Shown one piece after another: positions 1 to 6,741 of a DNA stretch of 9,904 nucleotides; position 1 is the stretch's first letter, and the number at the start of each line of letters is the position of its first letter. This DNA comes from Bacteroidota bacterium (lineage in GTDB: Bacteria; Bacteroidota; Bacteroidia; Chitinophagales; Chitinophagaceae). The notes beneath the pieces were generated by a model. It was given only the letters and a program-made list of their open reading frames with translations, was not told the DNA's origin and searched no databases. Location of the stretch: positions 1 to 9,904 of the forward strand of contig JAKPBL010000128.1 of assembly GCA_029778965.1 (NCBI GenBank), in the 5' to 3' direction. Made by a program: the position numbers and the translations under genes.

Positions 1-1
1 A

Positions 2-577
2 TCATGCATTGCGGCGAAAAGATTTATCGTGCTGCGCGATGTTTATGAGGCGTTCATCGAACAGGCGCTTGGGTATATGCGTGCTGTTAAGCAAGGCGAC
101 CCGCTGCAGCCCGAAACGGATATGGGTCCGCTGGCCCGCCCCGACCTGGCCGACAGCCTGCGGGGGCAGTTGGAGAGATCGGTTGCCGCCGGTGCAGCAC
201 TGGTGCAGGGCGGCGACTTCGACGGCTGCCGGGTATCGCCCATGCTGCTGACCGGCGTGCAGCCGGGTATGGCAGCTTTCGATGAGGAAACTTTTGGCCC
301 GCTCATGGCCGTTACCCCGGCTGCCGATGAAGCCGGGGCGCTCCAGCTTGCCAACCAGTCGCGTTTTGGCCTCGGCGGCAGTGTATGGTCGAAAGACACC
401 GATCGTGCCCTGCATTTTGCCAGCCAGCTTGCTGCGGGCGCGGTATTCGTTAACAGTATGGTGAAGTCTGACCCCAGGCTGCCCTTTGGCGGCATCAAAA
501 AATCAGGATATGGGCGGGAACTGTCGTTGGCAGGAATACGTGAATTCGTTAATGTGAAAACACTGGTTATACGATAG
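2..577 (+). CDS. Aldehyde dehydrogenase, probably NAD(P)-dependent succinate-semialdehyde dehydrogenase (C-terminal part)
   Basis: This is the last 191 codons of an aldehyde dehydrogenase whose start lies left of the window. The frame opens with SCIAAKRFIV, the stretch around the catalytic cysteine, so the cysteine is the second visible residue and the NAD-binding half is missing. Other family landmarks are EETFGP (residues 98-103 of the visible part), FGLGGSVWSKD, and a C-terminal run of LPFGGIKKSGYGREL followed by GIREFVNVKT. The FGG-KKSG-GREL-G pattern resembles the short succinate-semialdehyde dehydrogenases (Sad/YneI type), cytosolic enzymes that oxidise succinate semialdehyde to succinate in GABA degradation. 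The exact aldehyde substrate is inferred and could differ. The gene is intact to its TAG stop, with no frameshift. The next gene begins 27 bases later on the same strand, so readthrough is possible, but no functional link is evident. Confidence 0.9.
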   Translation, partial: SCIAAKRFIVLRDVYEAFIEQALGYMRAVKQGDPLQPETDMGPLARPDLADSLRGQLERSVAAGAALVQGGDFDGCRVSPMLLTGVQPGMAAFDEETFGPLMAVTPAADEAGALQLANQSRFGLGGSVWSKDTDRALHFASQLAAGAVFVNSMVKSDPRLPFGGIKKSGYGRELSLAGIREFVNVKTLVIR

Positions 578-604
578 TAGCCGAAAATTTCGTTACTATG
601 CACT

Positions 605-2518
605 ATGAAACGGGCGGTCTTTTTTGTACTGCTGGCGTTCGTGCTTATCTCTTTTGCATTCAGATTTGAAACAACCTATCAAAAAGGTTATTTCGATTTC
701 GTGCACCGGCTCGAAGCCAGCCAGCAATCCCTTTACCGGCTGGCGCAAGCAACCGACTTTTCCCGGGAGGCCGCGCGGCAAACACTGCTGGATTCGGTCA
801 GGGCGTCCAGGCGCTTGCTAAAAGCAGGCGATTTCTGGTTGCGTTACCTCGACCCGGTACAATACCTCGGCATCAACGGGCAGCTACCCATCGAATGGGA
901 AACCGAGGTATTCGAAAAATTCGAAAAGCCCTATATGCGCCTGGGTGGCGGCATCAGCCTGGCCCAGATCGCACTCTCCGAAACCACTCCGCCCGAAAAA
1001 GATACGGTGCTCCGTTACCTGACATCGTCCATCGCCGCTACCCAGTCATTTTATGCCGACTCCAATACCCGGCAAATCCTCCGCCCCGAACATTTCTTCT
1101 TTGCCAACAGGCTCTATATACTTAATCTCGCCGCCATCTATACCTCCGGCTTCGAGTGTCCCGATAAAGCATACCTGGTAACCGAACTGCGCGACATGAT
1201 GCATGCCGTGCAACGCATTTACGACTGGCACGACGAGAGCTTTGCCGGCTCGCCGCTGAGCGTTGCTTACAGGGATGCTTATGCGAAAACCTTGCAATTT
1301 GCAGACGAACAGTCCGACGATTACGAGCAGTTTGATCATTTTCATTTTATCAGAGACCATGTGAATCTTCTCTTTCGCCTGAACCAGGAGATGATACGCC
1401 GCTACGGTTTTTACAGCACCAGTATGGTGGATTATACGCTGAGCGACAGCGTTAATTCGCTGTTCGATAAGCAACTGTTCAACGGGCAGGACTGGAAGGG
1501 TATTTATTCATTCGTAGACGACCCGCAGGTGCTGCGGGAAATGCGTAATACCGGCGAACTGCTGTTCAACGACCCGATTCTGTCGGGTAACCTGCTGCGC
1601 AGTTGTGCAAGCTGCCATCGCCCCGATATGGCTTTCACCGATACCACCCGGCCCACCAGCCTGCTGACAGACCGCAAAAGCCCGCATGAGCGGAACGCCC
1701 CATCGTTGCTCAATGTGCTGCACAACCACCTGCTGATGCAAGACGGCAAACACCTCACCTTGCAGGAGCAGGCAAGAACGGTGATGGCCAATCCCATCGA
1801 GATGAACGGCGATATAAAGGAGATCGTTGCCCGTGTAATGAGCTGCAACACCTATAAAGATGCTTTCCGGCAATGGATGAAATATACCCCGGAAGAAAAA
1901 AGACCTACCATCGAGCATATTTCTTCTGTTATTTCGATCTACCTGCACGACTACAGTGTTGCTTATTCCCCCTTTGACGACGCCATGAACCAGGGCGTCG
2001 AACCGGATACCGGCGTTATAAAAGGGTTCAATGTATTTATGGGAAAGGCCAATTGCGCCAGTTGCCACTTCATACCCCAGTTCAACGGCATAAAGCCGCC
2101 TTATGTCAATTCGGAGTTCGAAGTGCTGGGTGTTCCGGAAGACATGCGTTATGCGCAGTTGAGCCGCGACAGCGGCCGGTATAAGGTGCATCCCGTAGCG
2201 GAGATGATGAATGCCTTCCGGACGCCGACGGTGCGCAACAGCAGCTTTACCGCACCCTATATGCACAACGGTATTATGAAAACAATGGAAGAAGTGATCG
2301 ACTTTTATGACAAGGGTGGCGGCGCAGGGCGCGGATTAACGGTGCCGTCGCAAACCCTGGCAGCCGATTCGCTGCATTTGACCGCCGGCGAAATACAATC
2401 CCTGCTTACATTTATGCGTTCGCTCGACGAAAGGGTTCCCGCCATACGGCAACCCTCGAGCCTGCCCGCCTCTTCGCGTAAAACGCTGAACCAGCGTAAA
2501 CCGGGCGGTGATTATTAA
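605..2518 (+). CDS. Di-haem cytochrome c peroxidase (CcpA/MauG family) with long N-terminal domain
   Basis: A 637-residue exported c-type cytochrome. A single hydrophobic segment (residues 4-19) acts as signal peptide or membrane anchor. Residues about 25-290 form a helical N-terminal region with no CxxCH, resembling the imelysin-like extension seen in some Bacteroidota peroxidases (similarity judged by eye). The peroxidase core follows: haem motif 1 is CASCH at 334-338, haem motif 2 is CASCH at 484-488. The signature APYMHNG around Met553, followed by TMEEVIDFYD, matches the C-terminal haem region of the family. Classical members are 320-470 residues, so the extra length is the N-terminal domain. 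Family members reduce H2O2 with electrons from small cytochromes, or oxidise other substrates as MauG does; which applies here is unknown. The ATG at 605 opens directly into the signal sequence; an ATG at 598 is out of frame. A lipoprotein cytochrome follows 20 bases downstream, implying an operon. Confidence 0.9.
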   Translation: MKRAVFFVLLAFVLISFAFRFETTYQKGYFDFVHRLEASQQSLYRLAQATDFSREAARQTLLDSVRASRRLLKAGDFWLRYLDPVQYLGINGQLPIEWETEVFEKFEKPYMRLGGGISLAQIALSETTPPEKDTVLRYLTSSIAATQSFYADSNTRQILRPEHFFFANRLYILNLAAIYTSGFECPDKAYLVTELRDMMHAVQRIYDWHDESFAGSPLSVAYRDAYAKTLQFADEQSDDYEQFDHFHFIRDHVNLLFRLNQEMIRRYGFYSTSMVDYTLSDSVNSLFDKQLFNGQDWKGIYSFVDDPQVLREMRNTGELLFNDPILSGNLLRSCASCHRPDMAFTDTTRPTSLLTDRKSPHERNAPSLLNVLHNHLLMQDGKHLTLQEQARTVMANPIEMNGDIKEIVARVMSCNTYKDAFRQWMKYTPEEKRPTIEHISSVISIYLHDYSVAYSPFDDAMNQGVEPDTGVIKGFNVFMGKANCASCHFIPQFNGIKPPYVNSEFEVLGVPEDMRYAQLSRDSGRYKVHPVAEMMNAFRTPTVRNSSFTAPYMHNGIMKTMEEVIDFYDKGGGAGRGLTVPSQTLAADSLHLTAGEIQSLLTFMRSLDERVPAIRQPSSLPASSRKTLNQRKPGGDY

Positions 2519-2538
2519 TACAGCAGAAAGCGATCAGC

Positions 2539-2913
2539 ATGCGCAGATATATTGTCCTGACGGTACTTGTTTTTATAACGCTGGCCTGGTTTACCGCTTG
2601 TAAAACCGAATACGCGTTTCCGCCCGATATTCCGCAATCGGTGCAACCCGACCTGGCGCAACGGTTCAAAAAAGGCAAGGTATTGTATAAGATAAACTGT
2701 ACTGAATGCCATGGCATCTATGCCAAGGGGCACCTCGACGTGCCCAATTTCACTGAATACCAGATCGACTTTTATTCGCGCGAAGCGCTGCTTAACCCAG
2801 CCGCCCATGCGGTGATGCGCAAAATTTCCAATGAGCAGCTTAACATGATCATCCTCTTCCTGCGTTATCGCCGAAACCCACCCACGAAAACACTTAGGTA
2901 CATCCCGAAATGA
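2539..2913 (+). CDS. Small mono-haem c-type cytochrome, probable lipoprotein
   Basis: A 124-residue protein. Residues 1-20 form a hydrophobic signal ending WFTAC, where Cys21 is a plausible lipidation site; the -3 residue is Phe, so this is a relaxed lipobox. One haem-binding motif, CTECH, lies at 54-58 after the typical lead-in KKGKVLYKINC (compare GKxLYxxxC in class I cytochromes). Met93 or Met103 near the C-terminal helix may be the sixth haem ligand. The likely role is a membrane-tethered periplasmic electron carrier. Being 20 bases behind the di-haem peroxidase and just before a strong terminator, it is the best candidate for that enzyme's electron partner (inference from context). Its ATG at 2539 is preceded by an A/G-rich stretch (cagaaagcg), a weak ribosome site. 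It could alternatively be a subunit of another respiratory complex, but no other such gene is nearby. Confidence 0.82.
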   Translation: MRRYIVLTVLVFITLAWFTACKTEYAFPPDIPQSVQPDLAQRFKKGKVLYKINCTECHGIYAKGHLDVPNFTEYQIDFYSREALLNPAAHAVMRKISNEQLNMIILFLRYRRNPPTKTLRYIPK

Positions 2914-2918
2914 CAGGC

Positions 2919-2955
2919 AAAAAAAATGGGCACCTTTCGGTGCCCTAAATTTTTT
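2919..2955. terminator. Rho-independent terminator, possibly bidirectional
   Basis: A perfect 7-bp stem GGGCACC (2928-2934) and GGTGCCC (2939-2945) encloses a TTTC loop, followed by TAAATTTTTT (2946-2955). It lies 14 bases after the stop of the small cytochrome and should end that operon. The stem is preceded by eight consecutive A (2919-2926), which become a U tract when read on the minus strand. The same hairpin could therefore also end a minus-strand transcript arriving from the 2983-3228 reading frame, whose stop lies 38 bases away. Confidence 0.88.
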
Positions 2956-2982
2956 GTACGGTTCAGAACTAACACAAACAAG

Positions 2983-3228
2983 TCATTCAATAGGTACAAA
3001 TTTCTGGTCTTCAAGAGGATACGGATCAACGGGAATTTGGTTCCCTTCGGATGCTGGATTTTGTTGAGCCAGTGAAAGCGGTCTCATCGGACTTGGATGA
3101 CTGGTTTTTCTCAGGATGGATGGATCGGTCGGTTGTTTTTCTCGGAATGCTTGGATATCGTGGATATGGATCTTAATCTGGATTTGGATATTCAGCGGAT
3201 CTGGATTTTCGTTCGTTGCTTTCGTCAT
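2983..3228 (-). CDS. Possible small hypothetical protein (81 residues), ATCC-rich
   Basis: A minus-strand frame of 81 codons from ATG (3228) to TGA (2983). I do not recognise the product. It has no signal peptide, no cysteine and no known motif. Residues 13-22 alternate Ile with polar residues (LNIQIQIKIHIH), which would suit an amphipathic beta strand; the remainder is rich in Pro, Gln and Ser. Support for a real gene is a well-spaced Bacteroidota promoter directly upstream and a terminator 38 bases downstream. Against it, no ribosome site can be placed, because the promoter box ends two bases before the ATG, so the message would be leaderless or would start inside the frame. The DNA also carries 15 copies of ATCC spread over all three codon positions, suggesting nucleotide-level rather than protein-level constraint. 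It may instead be a noncoding RNA of about 300 bases. Confidence 0.4.
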   Translation of the reverse strand: MTKATNENPDPLNIQIQIKIHIHDIQAFREKQPTDPSILRKTSHPSPMRPLSLAQQNPASEGNQIPVDPYPLEDQKFVPIE

Positions 3229-3230
3229 AA

Positions 3231-3260
3231 CAAAAGTATAAAACGATTATAGCGTTGCAA
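3231..3260 (-). promoter_or_regulatory. Bacteroidota-type promoter facing the small minus-strand frame
   Basis: Read on the minus strand, TTG (3260-3258) is followed after 19 bases by TACTTTTG (3238-3231), a perfect match to the Bacteroidota -7 consensus TAnnTTTG with close to the expected distance from the -33 TTTG-like element. Transcription would begin at or within a few bases of the ATG at 3228. The same octamer precedes lysS in this window. The assignment rests on consensus matching only. Confidence 0.55.
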
Positions 3261-3369
3261 GAGCACTATTGCTGAATCTGGCGGCTTCATGAAATACCGG
3301 TGATTTAGTAGTATTACGTACTGTTTTTTTGAAATAATGCAGCTAACTTCCTGAAAACATCCCATTGTT

Positions 3370-4191
3370 ATGCCATTCGCCAATAAACGGGTATTGATTA
3401 CCGGCGGAAGCCGCGGAATCGGGAAAGCCATCGGCCTGAAACTGGGCGCCGCGGGCGCAAAAGTGGCCATTGCGGCCAAAACTGTGGAGCCGCATCCCCG
3501 ACTGGAAGGCACTATTCACAGTGCGGCTGCAGAAATCCGCAATGCCGGGGCGCCGGAAACACTTCCCCTGCAGGTAGATATACGATATGAAGACAGCATA
3601 GAAGCGGTGGTTCGCAGCGTGGTGGAGCAATTCGGTGGCATAGACATACTTATAAACAATGCCAGCGCTATCAGCCTCACCACCACCGAACAGACCGAAC
3701 CCAAGCGCTGGGACCTTATGCACGACATCAATGTAAGGGGTACCTTTTTCATGTCGCGGGCTTGTATTCCCCACCTGAAAACGGGGATCAATCCCCATAT
3801 TCTCAACCTTTCACCGCCTTTGAACATGGATCCGCGCTGGTTTGCACCGCACCTGGCCTATACCATGAGCAAGTACGGCATGAGCATGGTAGCGCTGGGC
3901 CTGGCAGAAGAACTGAAACCCTTTTCCATTGCGGTGAATGCGCTCTGGCCGCAAACCACCATCGCTACGGCAGCGGTCAATAACCTGCTGGGAGGTGATT
4001 TCCTGATGCAGCGCAGTCGCAGCCCCGATATCGTGGCCGATGCTGCCTATGAAATATTGCAAAGGCCGCCGGCCGGCTGCACCGGTAATTTCTTTATCGA
4101 TGAAACGGTATTGCGCGAAACCGGGATAACTGATTTTGGCAAATACGCCGTTAACCCCGGCAATAAGCTGATGACCGATCTGTTTCTCTGA
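3370..4191 (+). CDS. Short-chain dehydrogenase/reductase, HSDL2-like
   Basis: A 273-residue classical-type SDR with a Rossmann fold. The cofactor loop TGGSRGIG is at residues 11-18, the NNAS motif at 96-99, and the catalytic tetrad reads Asn121, Ser148, Tyr164 and Lys168 (YTMSK). The sequence around it (AAKTVEPHPRLEGTIHS after the second strand, LNLSPPLN before the active Tyr, and ALWPQTTIATAA after it) is typical of the hydroxysteroid dehydrogenase-like 2 (HSDL2) and citronellol-dehydrogenase-like SDR branch. Unlike animal HSDL2 it has no SCP2 lipid-binding tail. Arg15 in the glycine loop and Lys37 after the second strand favour NADP(H) (inference). The substrate is unknown, perhaps a lipid or isoprenoid alcohol/ketone. 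It appears to be a single-gene unit: upstream is the AT-rich gap, and downstream it converges on lysS with a 45-base spacer. No Shine-Dalgarno is visible before the ATG. Confidence 0.9.
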   Translation: MPFANKRVLITGGSRGIGKAIGLKLGAAGAKVAIAAKTVEPHPRLEGTIHSAAAEIRNAGAPETLPLQVDIRYEDSIEAVVRSVVEQFGGIDILINNASAISLTTTEQTEPKRWDLMHDINVRGTFFMSRACIPHLKTGINPHILNLSPPLNMDPRWFAPHLAYTMSKYGMSMVALGLAEELKPFSIAVNALWPQTTIATAAVNNLLGGDFLMQRSRSPDIVADAAYEILQRPPAGCTGNFFIDETVLRETGITDFGKYAVNPGNKLMTDLFL

Positions 4192-4206
4192 TCAGCCACG
4201 TCGTTG

Positions 4207-4238
4207 ACCGGCTATGGCCGGTGCCAGCGCCTGTTTTT
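4207..4238 (+). terminator. Weak hairpin between convergent genes
   Basis: ACCGGC (4207-4212) and GCCGGT (4217-4222) form a 6-bp stem with a TATG loop in the 45-base gap between the SDR gene and lysS. A run of five T (4234-4238) lies 11 bases past the stem, farther than in a standard intrinsic terminator, and no U tract follows on the minus strand. It may slow or end transcription of the two convergent genes, but the evidence is thin. Confidence 0.25.
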
Positions 4239-5769
4239 ATGGGTTTTCTTTTTCCGTTGCCTCGGTTTTCTCCGGCCGCATTTGGGGAAACAGCAGCACA
4301 TCCTGGATAGAAGGCTGGTTGGTCATCATCATGCAGAGGCGGTCGATGCCGATACCAATGCCCGCGGTGGGTGGCATGCCGTATTCGAGCGCCCGCAGAA
4401 AATCCTGGTCGATGAACATGGCTTCATCGTCACCCCGCTCCATCAGTTTGGATTGTTCTTCAAAACGTTCGCGCTGATCGACCGGGTCATTCAGTTCCGA
4501 ATAGGCATTGGCGATCTCTTTGCCATTGATGTAAAGCTCGAAACGCTCTACCAGCCCGGGCTTTGAGCGGTGCTTCTTGGTCAGCGGGCTCATTTCCACC
4601 GGGTAATCGATCACGAAGGTGGGCTGGATGAATTTGCTTTCGCTGGTGGCGCTGAATATCTCATCGATCAGCTTGCCCTTGCCGATTTTGGGATCCACCG
4701 GAATGTCCAACTGTTTGCACACAGCGCGCAGCGCCGGTTCATCCATGCCGCTGATGTCGATGCCGGTATTTTCTTTGATGGCATCGAGAATACCGATCCG
4801 TTTGAAAGGCGCTTTGACGCTGACTTGCTGTCCGCCAATGGTAAGTTCCGTGCTGCCGTTAACAGCGATGGCTACTGCTTCCAGCAATTGTTCGGTGATC
4901 TCCATCATCCACAGGTAATCTTTATACGCCGTGTACCATTCGAGAATGGTGAACTCGGGATTATGGGTGCGATCCATGCCTTCGTTGCGGAAATTCCGGC
5001 TGAACTCATATACCCAGTCGAACCCGCCCACGATGCAACGTTTCAGGTACAGCTCGTTGGCGATACGCAGGTAAAAAGGAACATCCAGCGCGTTGTGGTG
5101 GGTTTTAAAGGGGCGCGCCGCCGCACCGCCGGGAATAGCCTGCAATACAGGCGTATCCACTTCCAGGGCGCCGCGTTCGTTGAGAAACTGGCGGATGGCA
5201 TTGATCATTTTTGTGCGCTTCACGAAGGTATCCCGTACCTCCGGGTTGATAACGAGGTCGGCATAACGCTGGCGGTATTTGAACTCGGGATCGCTTACGG
5301 CGTCGAAAGTTTGTCCTTCCACCTCTTTTACCACAGGCAGCGGTTTCAGCGCTTTTGCCAGGAGGGTCAGCTCCTGTACATGTACCGAAGTCTCGCCCAC
5401 TTTGGTGGTGAACACAAAACCCCTGATACCGACGATATCGCCGAGATCGATCTTTTTCCACATTTCGTCGTACAGGGTCTTGTCCTCGCCGGGGCAGATA
5501 TCGTCGCGACGCACATAGATCTGGATGCGGCCGGTGCTGTCCTGCAGTTCGGCGAAGCTGGCCTTTCCCATTGACCGGTTGCTCATGATGCGGCCGGCAA
5601 GCACCACCGAGGCGAATTCATGGTTGTTTTCCTCGCCTTTATAATGCGCTTTGATATAGGCCGTACTGGTATTGACGGGAAAGAGCGGGGCCGGGTAAGG
5701 ATCGATGCCCAACGCCTGCAGGTGCTGCAATTTTTCTCTTCTGATGATCTCCTGTTCTGAAAGTGCCAT
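4237..5769 (-). CDS. lysS: Lysyl-tRNA synthetase, class II
   Basis: A 510-residue cytosolic enzyme that charges tRNA(Lys) with lysine using ATP; the length matches bacterial LysS (about 500). The N-terminal OB-fold anticodon-binding domain spans roughly 55-140 (VVLAGRIMSNRSMGKASF is its first strand). The class II catalytic domain follows: motif 1 around 187-210 (INAIRQFLNERG, EVDTPVLQ), motif 2 around 258-280 (RNFRNEGMDRTHNPEF, then ILEWY), and motif 3 at 470-477 (GIGIGIDR). GKEIANAYSELNDP at 417-430 is a LysRS hallmark. I chose the ATG at 5769 (MALSEQEIIRR) over the in-frame ATG at 5802, because the upstream 11 codons overlap the predicted -7 promoter box at 5789-5796 and add residues unlike LysRS. 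The gene is monocistronic as far as seen, convergent with the SDR and divergent from the phosphoesterase. Confidence 0.96.
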   Translation of the reverse strand: MALSEQEIIRREKLQHLQALGIDPYPAPLFPVNTSTAYIKAHYKGEENNHEFASVVLAGRIMSNRSMGKASFAELQDSTGRIQIYVRRDDICPGEDKTLYDEMWKKIDLGDIVGIRGFVFTTKVGETSVHVQELTLLAKALKPLPVVKEVEGQTFDAVSDPEFKYRQRYADLVINPEVRDTFVKRTKMINAIRQFLNERGALEVDTPVLQAIPGGAAARPFKTHHNALDVPFYLRIANELYLKRCIVGGFDWVYEFSRNFRNEGMDRTHNPEFTILEWYTAYKDYLWMMEITEQLLEAVAIAVNGSTELTIGGQQVSVKAPFKRIGILDAIKENTGIDISGMDEPALRAVCKQLDIPVDPKIGKGKLIDEIFSATSESKFIQPTFVIDYPVEMSPLTKKHRSKPGLVERFELYINGKEIANAYSELNDPVDQRERFEEQSKLMERGDDEAMFIDQDFLRALEYGMPPTAGIGIGIDRLCMMMTNQPSIQDVLLFPQMRPEKTEATEKENP

Positions 5770-5788
5770 GGAAGCGATTTTGAGGGGG

Positions 5789-5796
5789 CAAAAGTA
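5789..5796 (-). promoter_or_regulatory. -7 promoter element of lysS
   Basis: TACTTTTG on the minus strand (5796-5789) matches the Bacteroidota -7 consensus TAnnTTTG perfectly. Transcription from it would start near 5785, leaving a leader of about 16 bases before the ATG at 5769. No TTG sits at the ideal 19-base spacing; the nearest, at 5813-5811, is only 14 bases away. The box lies downstream of the in-frame ATG at 5802 and so excludes that start if it is used. Confidence 0.5.
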
Positions 5797-5843
5797 ATTC
5801 ATAGCGCTGACAATGAGGCGGCCAGGCTTTACAATTCCGTAAC

Positions 5844-5870
5844 CTGCTGTTAATAAGCCGGTAACAGTAG
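5844..5870. repeat. Imperfect inverted repeat in the lysS/phosphoesterase divergent gap
   Basis: CTGCTGTTA (5844-5852) and TAACAGTAG (5862-5870) are inverted copies with 8 of 9 positions pairing, separated by 9 bases. The element sits about 48 bases upstream of the lysS -7 box and 28 bases before the phosphoesterase start, where an operator for either gene could lie. A poor -7 match, GAAGTTTG (5876-5883), follows it in the direction of the phosphoesterase. A regulatory role is inferred from position only; it could be chance. Confidence 0.3.
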
Positions 5871-5898
5871 TTGGGGAAGTTTGCTAAACCATACCTAA

Positions 5899-6732
5899 AT
5901 GGAAAAACGATCCGTTGACGTAGCCGTCTTATCAGATCTCCACCTGGGAACTTATGGCAGCAAGGCTGCCGAAGTGCTGAATTACCTTCGCAGCATCGCG
6001 CCGCAAATGCTGATCCTCAATGGCGATATCATTGATGCCTGGCAGTTCACCAAACGCTATTTTCCACAATCGCATATGGCGGTATTGAAAGAGGTGCTGG
6101 CCATGATGGGCCGGGGCACCCGGGTGGTGTATATCACCGGAAATCACGATGAAATACTGCGGCGGTACTGCGATATCCAGCTCGGCAATTTTCAATTGAC
6201 CGACAAGCTGGTGATAGAGATCAATAAAAAGACCACCTGGATTTTTCACGGCGATGTATTCGATAATACAACGAAGGGCGCAGCCAAGATATGGGCCAAG
6301 CTGGGAAGCAGCGGTTATGGATGCCTGATACTGATCAACCGCGTCATCAACCGCTTGATGAAATGCATCGGGCGCGACCGGGTTTCACTGAGCAAAACCG
6401 TGATGGCGGGCGTGAACCGGGCATACAAGGTCAATGAGTTTGAAACCACCGCGGCGGAGATCGCCATCGATAAAAAATACGATTACGTGATCTGCGGACA
6501 TATCCACCAGCCGCAGCAACGCGTGGTGGAAACCGAAAAAGGAAAAGTGATGTACCTCAATTCAGGCGATTGGGTGGAACATTTAACGGCGCTCGAGTTT
6601 TACCAGAACGACTGGCATATCTATACCTACGACGAAGCACAGTTCAGGCATGTTCGGCCCGACACCGAAAAGCCGGTGCTGAATGTGGTGACCGATGAAA
6701 TAAATTTTTACGTGAGCTCGCTCGCGATATAA
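5899..6732 (+). CDS. LpxH-like UDP-2,3-diacylglucosamine diphosphatase family metallophosphoesterase
   Basis: A 277-residue calcineurin-like phosphoesterase with the full set of metal-binding motifs: SDLHLG (Asp13, His15), NGDIID (Asp43, Asp46), GNHDE (Asn82, His83), HGDVFD in mid-protein, and CGHIHQP followed by YLNSGDWVE near the end. The pattern is that of the LpxH/YbbF group (COG2908), which hydrolyses UDP-2,3-diacylglucosamine to lipid X in lipid A synthesis. It is longer than E. coli LpxH (240 residues), and Bacteroidota often carry several such paralogues, so the substrate may be another nucleotide-lipid or a phosphodiester. No signal peptide is present, indicating a cytosolic or membrane-peripheral enzyme. 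The glycosyltransferase gene begins 9 bases after its stop, so the two are almost surely cotranscribed and may act in one envelope-glycolipid pathway (inference). Confidence 0.88.
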   Translation: MEKRSVDVAVLSDLHLGTYGSKAAEVLNYLRSIAPQMLILNGDIIDAWQFTKRYFPQSHMAVLKEVLAMMGRGTRVVYITGNHDEILRRYCDIQLGNFQLTDKLVIEINKKTTWIFHGDVFDNTTKGAAKIWAKLGSSGYGCLILINRVINRLMKCIGRDRVSLSKTVMAGVNRAYKVNEFETTAAEIAIDKKYDYVICGHIHQPQQRVVETEKGKVMYLNSGDWVEHLTALEFYQNDWHIYTYDEAQFRHVRPDTEKPVLNVVTDEINFYVSSLAI

Positions 6733-6741
6733 ACGATTTGT

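Larger units (their letters stand above)
2956..3369. other. AT-richer intergenic stretch with ATCC/GGAT-dense segment
   Basis: No large gene lies here. By eye the base composition is richer in A+T than the flanking genes. The segment 3016-3206 holds 15 copies of GGAT (ATCC on the minus strand), including three in tandem at about 3114-3125; roughly one copy would be expected by chance. A small perfect hairpin, GGGAA with TTCCC and a 5-base loop (3031-3045), is also present. Bases 3229-3369 separate the minus-strand promoter from the SDR gene and contain only a poor plus-strand promoter candidate (TTTTTTTG near 3330). Nothing else is recognised. Confidence 0.5.

Noticed and set aside
43..603. 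Minus-strand open frame (186 codons) opposite the aldehyde dehydrogenase
   Set aside because: The plus strand has diagnostic aldehyde dehydrogenase motifs throughout, and the minus product has none.
1508..2266. Minus-strand open frame (252 codons) opposite the cytochrome c peroxidase
   Set aside because: It is antisense to both haem motifs of the peroxidase; its composition is typical of a shadow frame.
3031..3045. Small perfect hairpin GGGAA/TTCCC as a terminator or RNA element
   Set aside because: Only 5 base pairs, no adjacent T tract, and inside a possible coding frame; too weak to call alone.
3225..3512. Minus-strand open frame (95 codons) overlapping the start of the SDR gene
   Set aside because: Its 5' half is antisense to the Rossmann loop of the SDR, and no promoter or motif supports it.
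4570..5574. Plus-strand open frame (334 codons) opposite lysS
   Set aside because: It is fully antisense to lysS, whose three class II motifs are intact; the antisense product shows no recognisable domain.
5769..5802. The ATG at 5802 as the lysS start
   Set aside because: A perfect -7 promoter box lies downstream of it, and the added residues do not fit the family.
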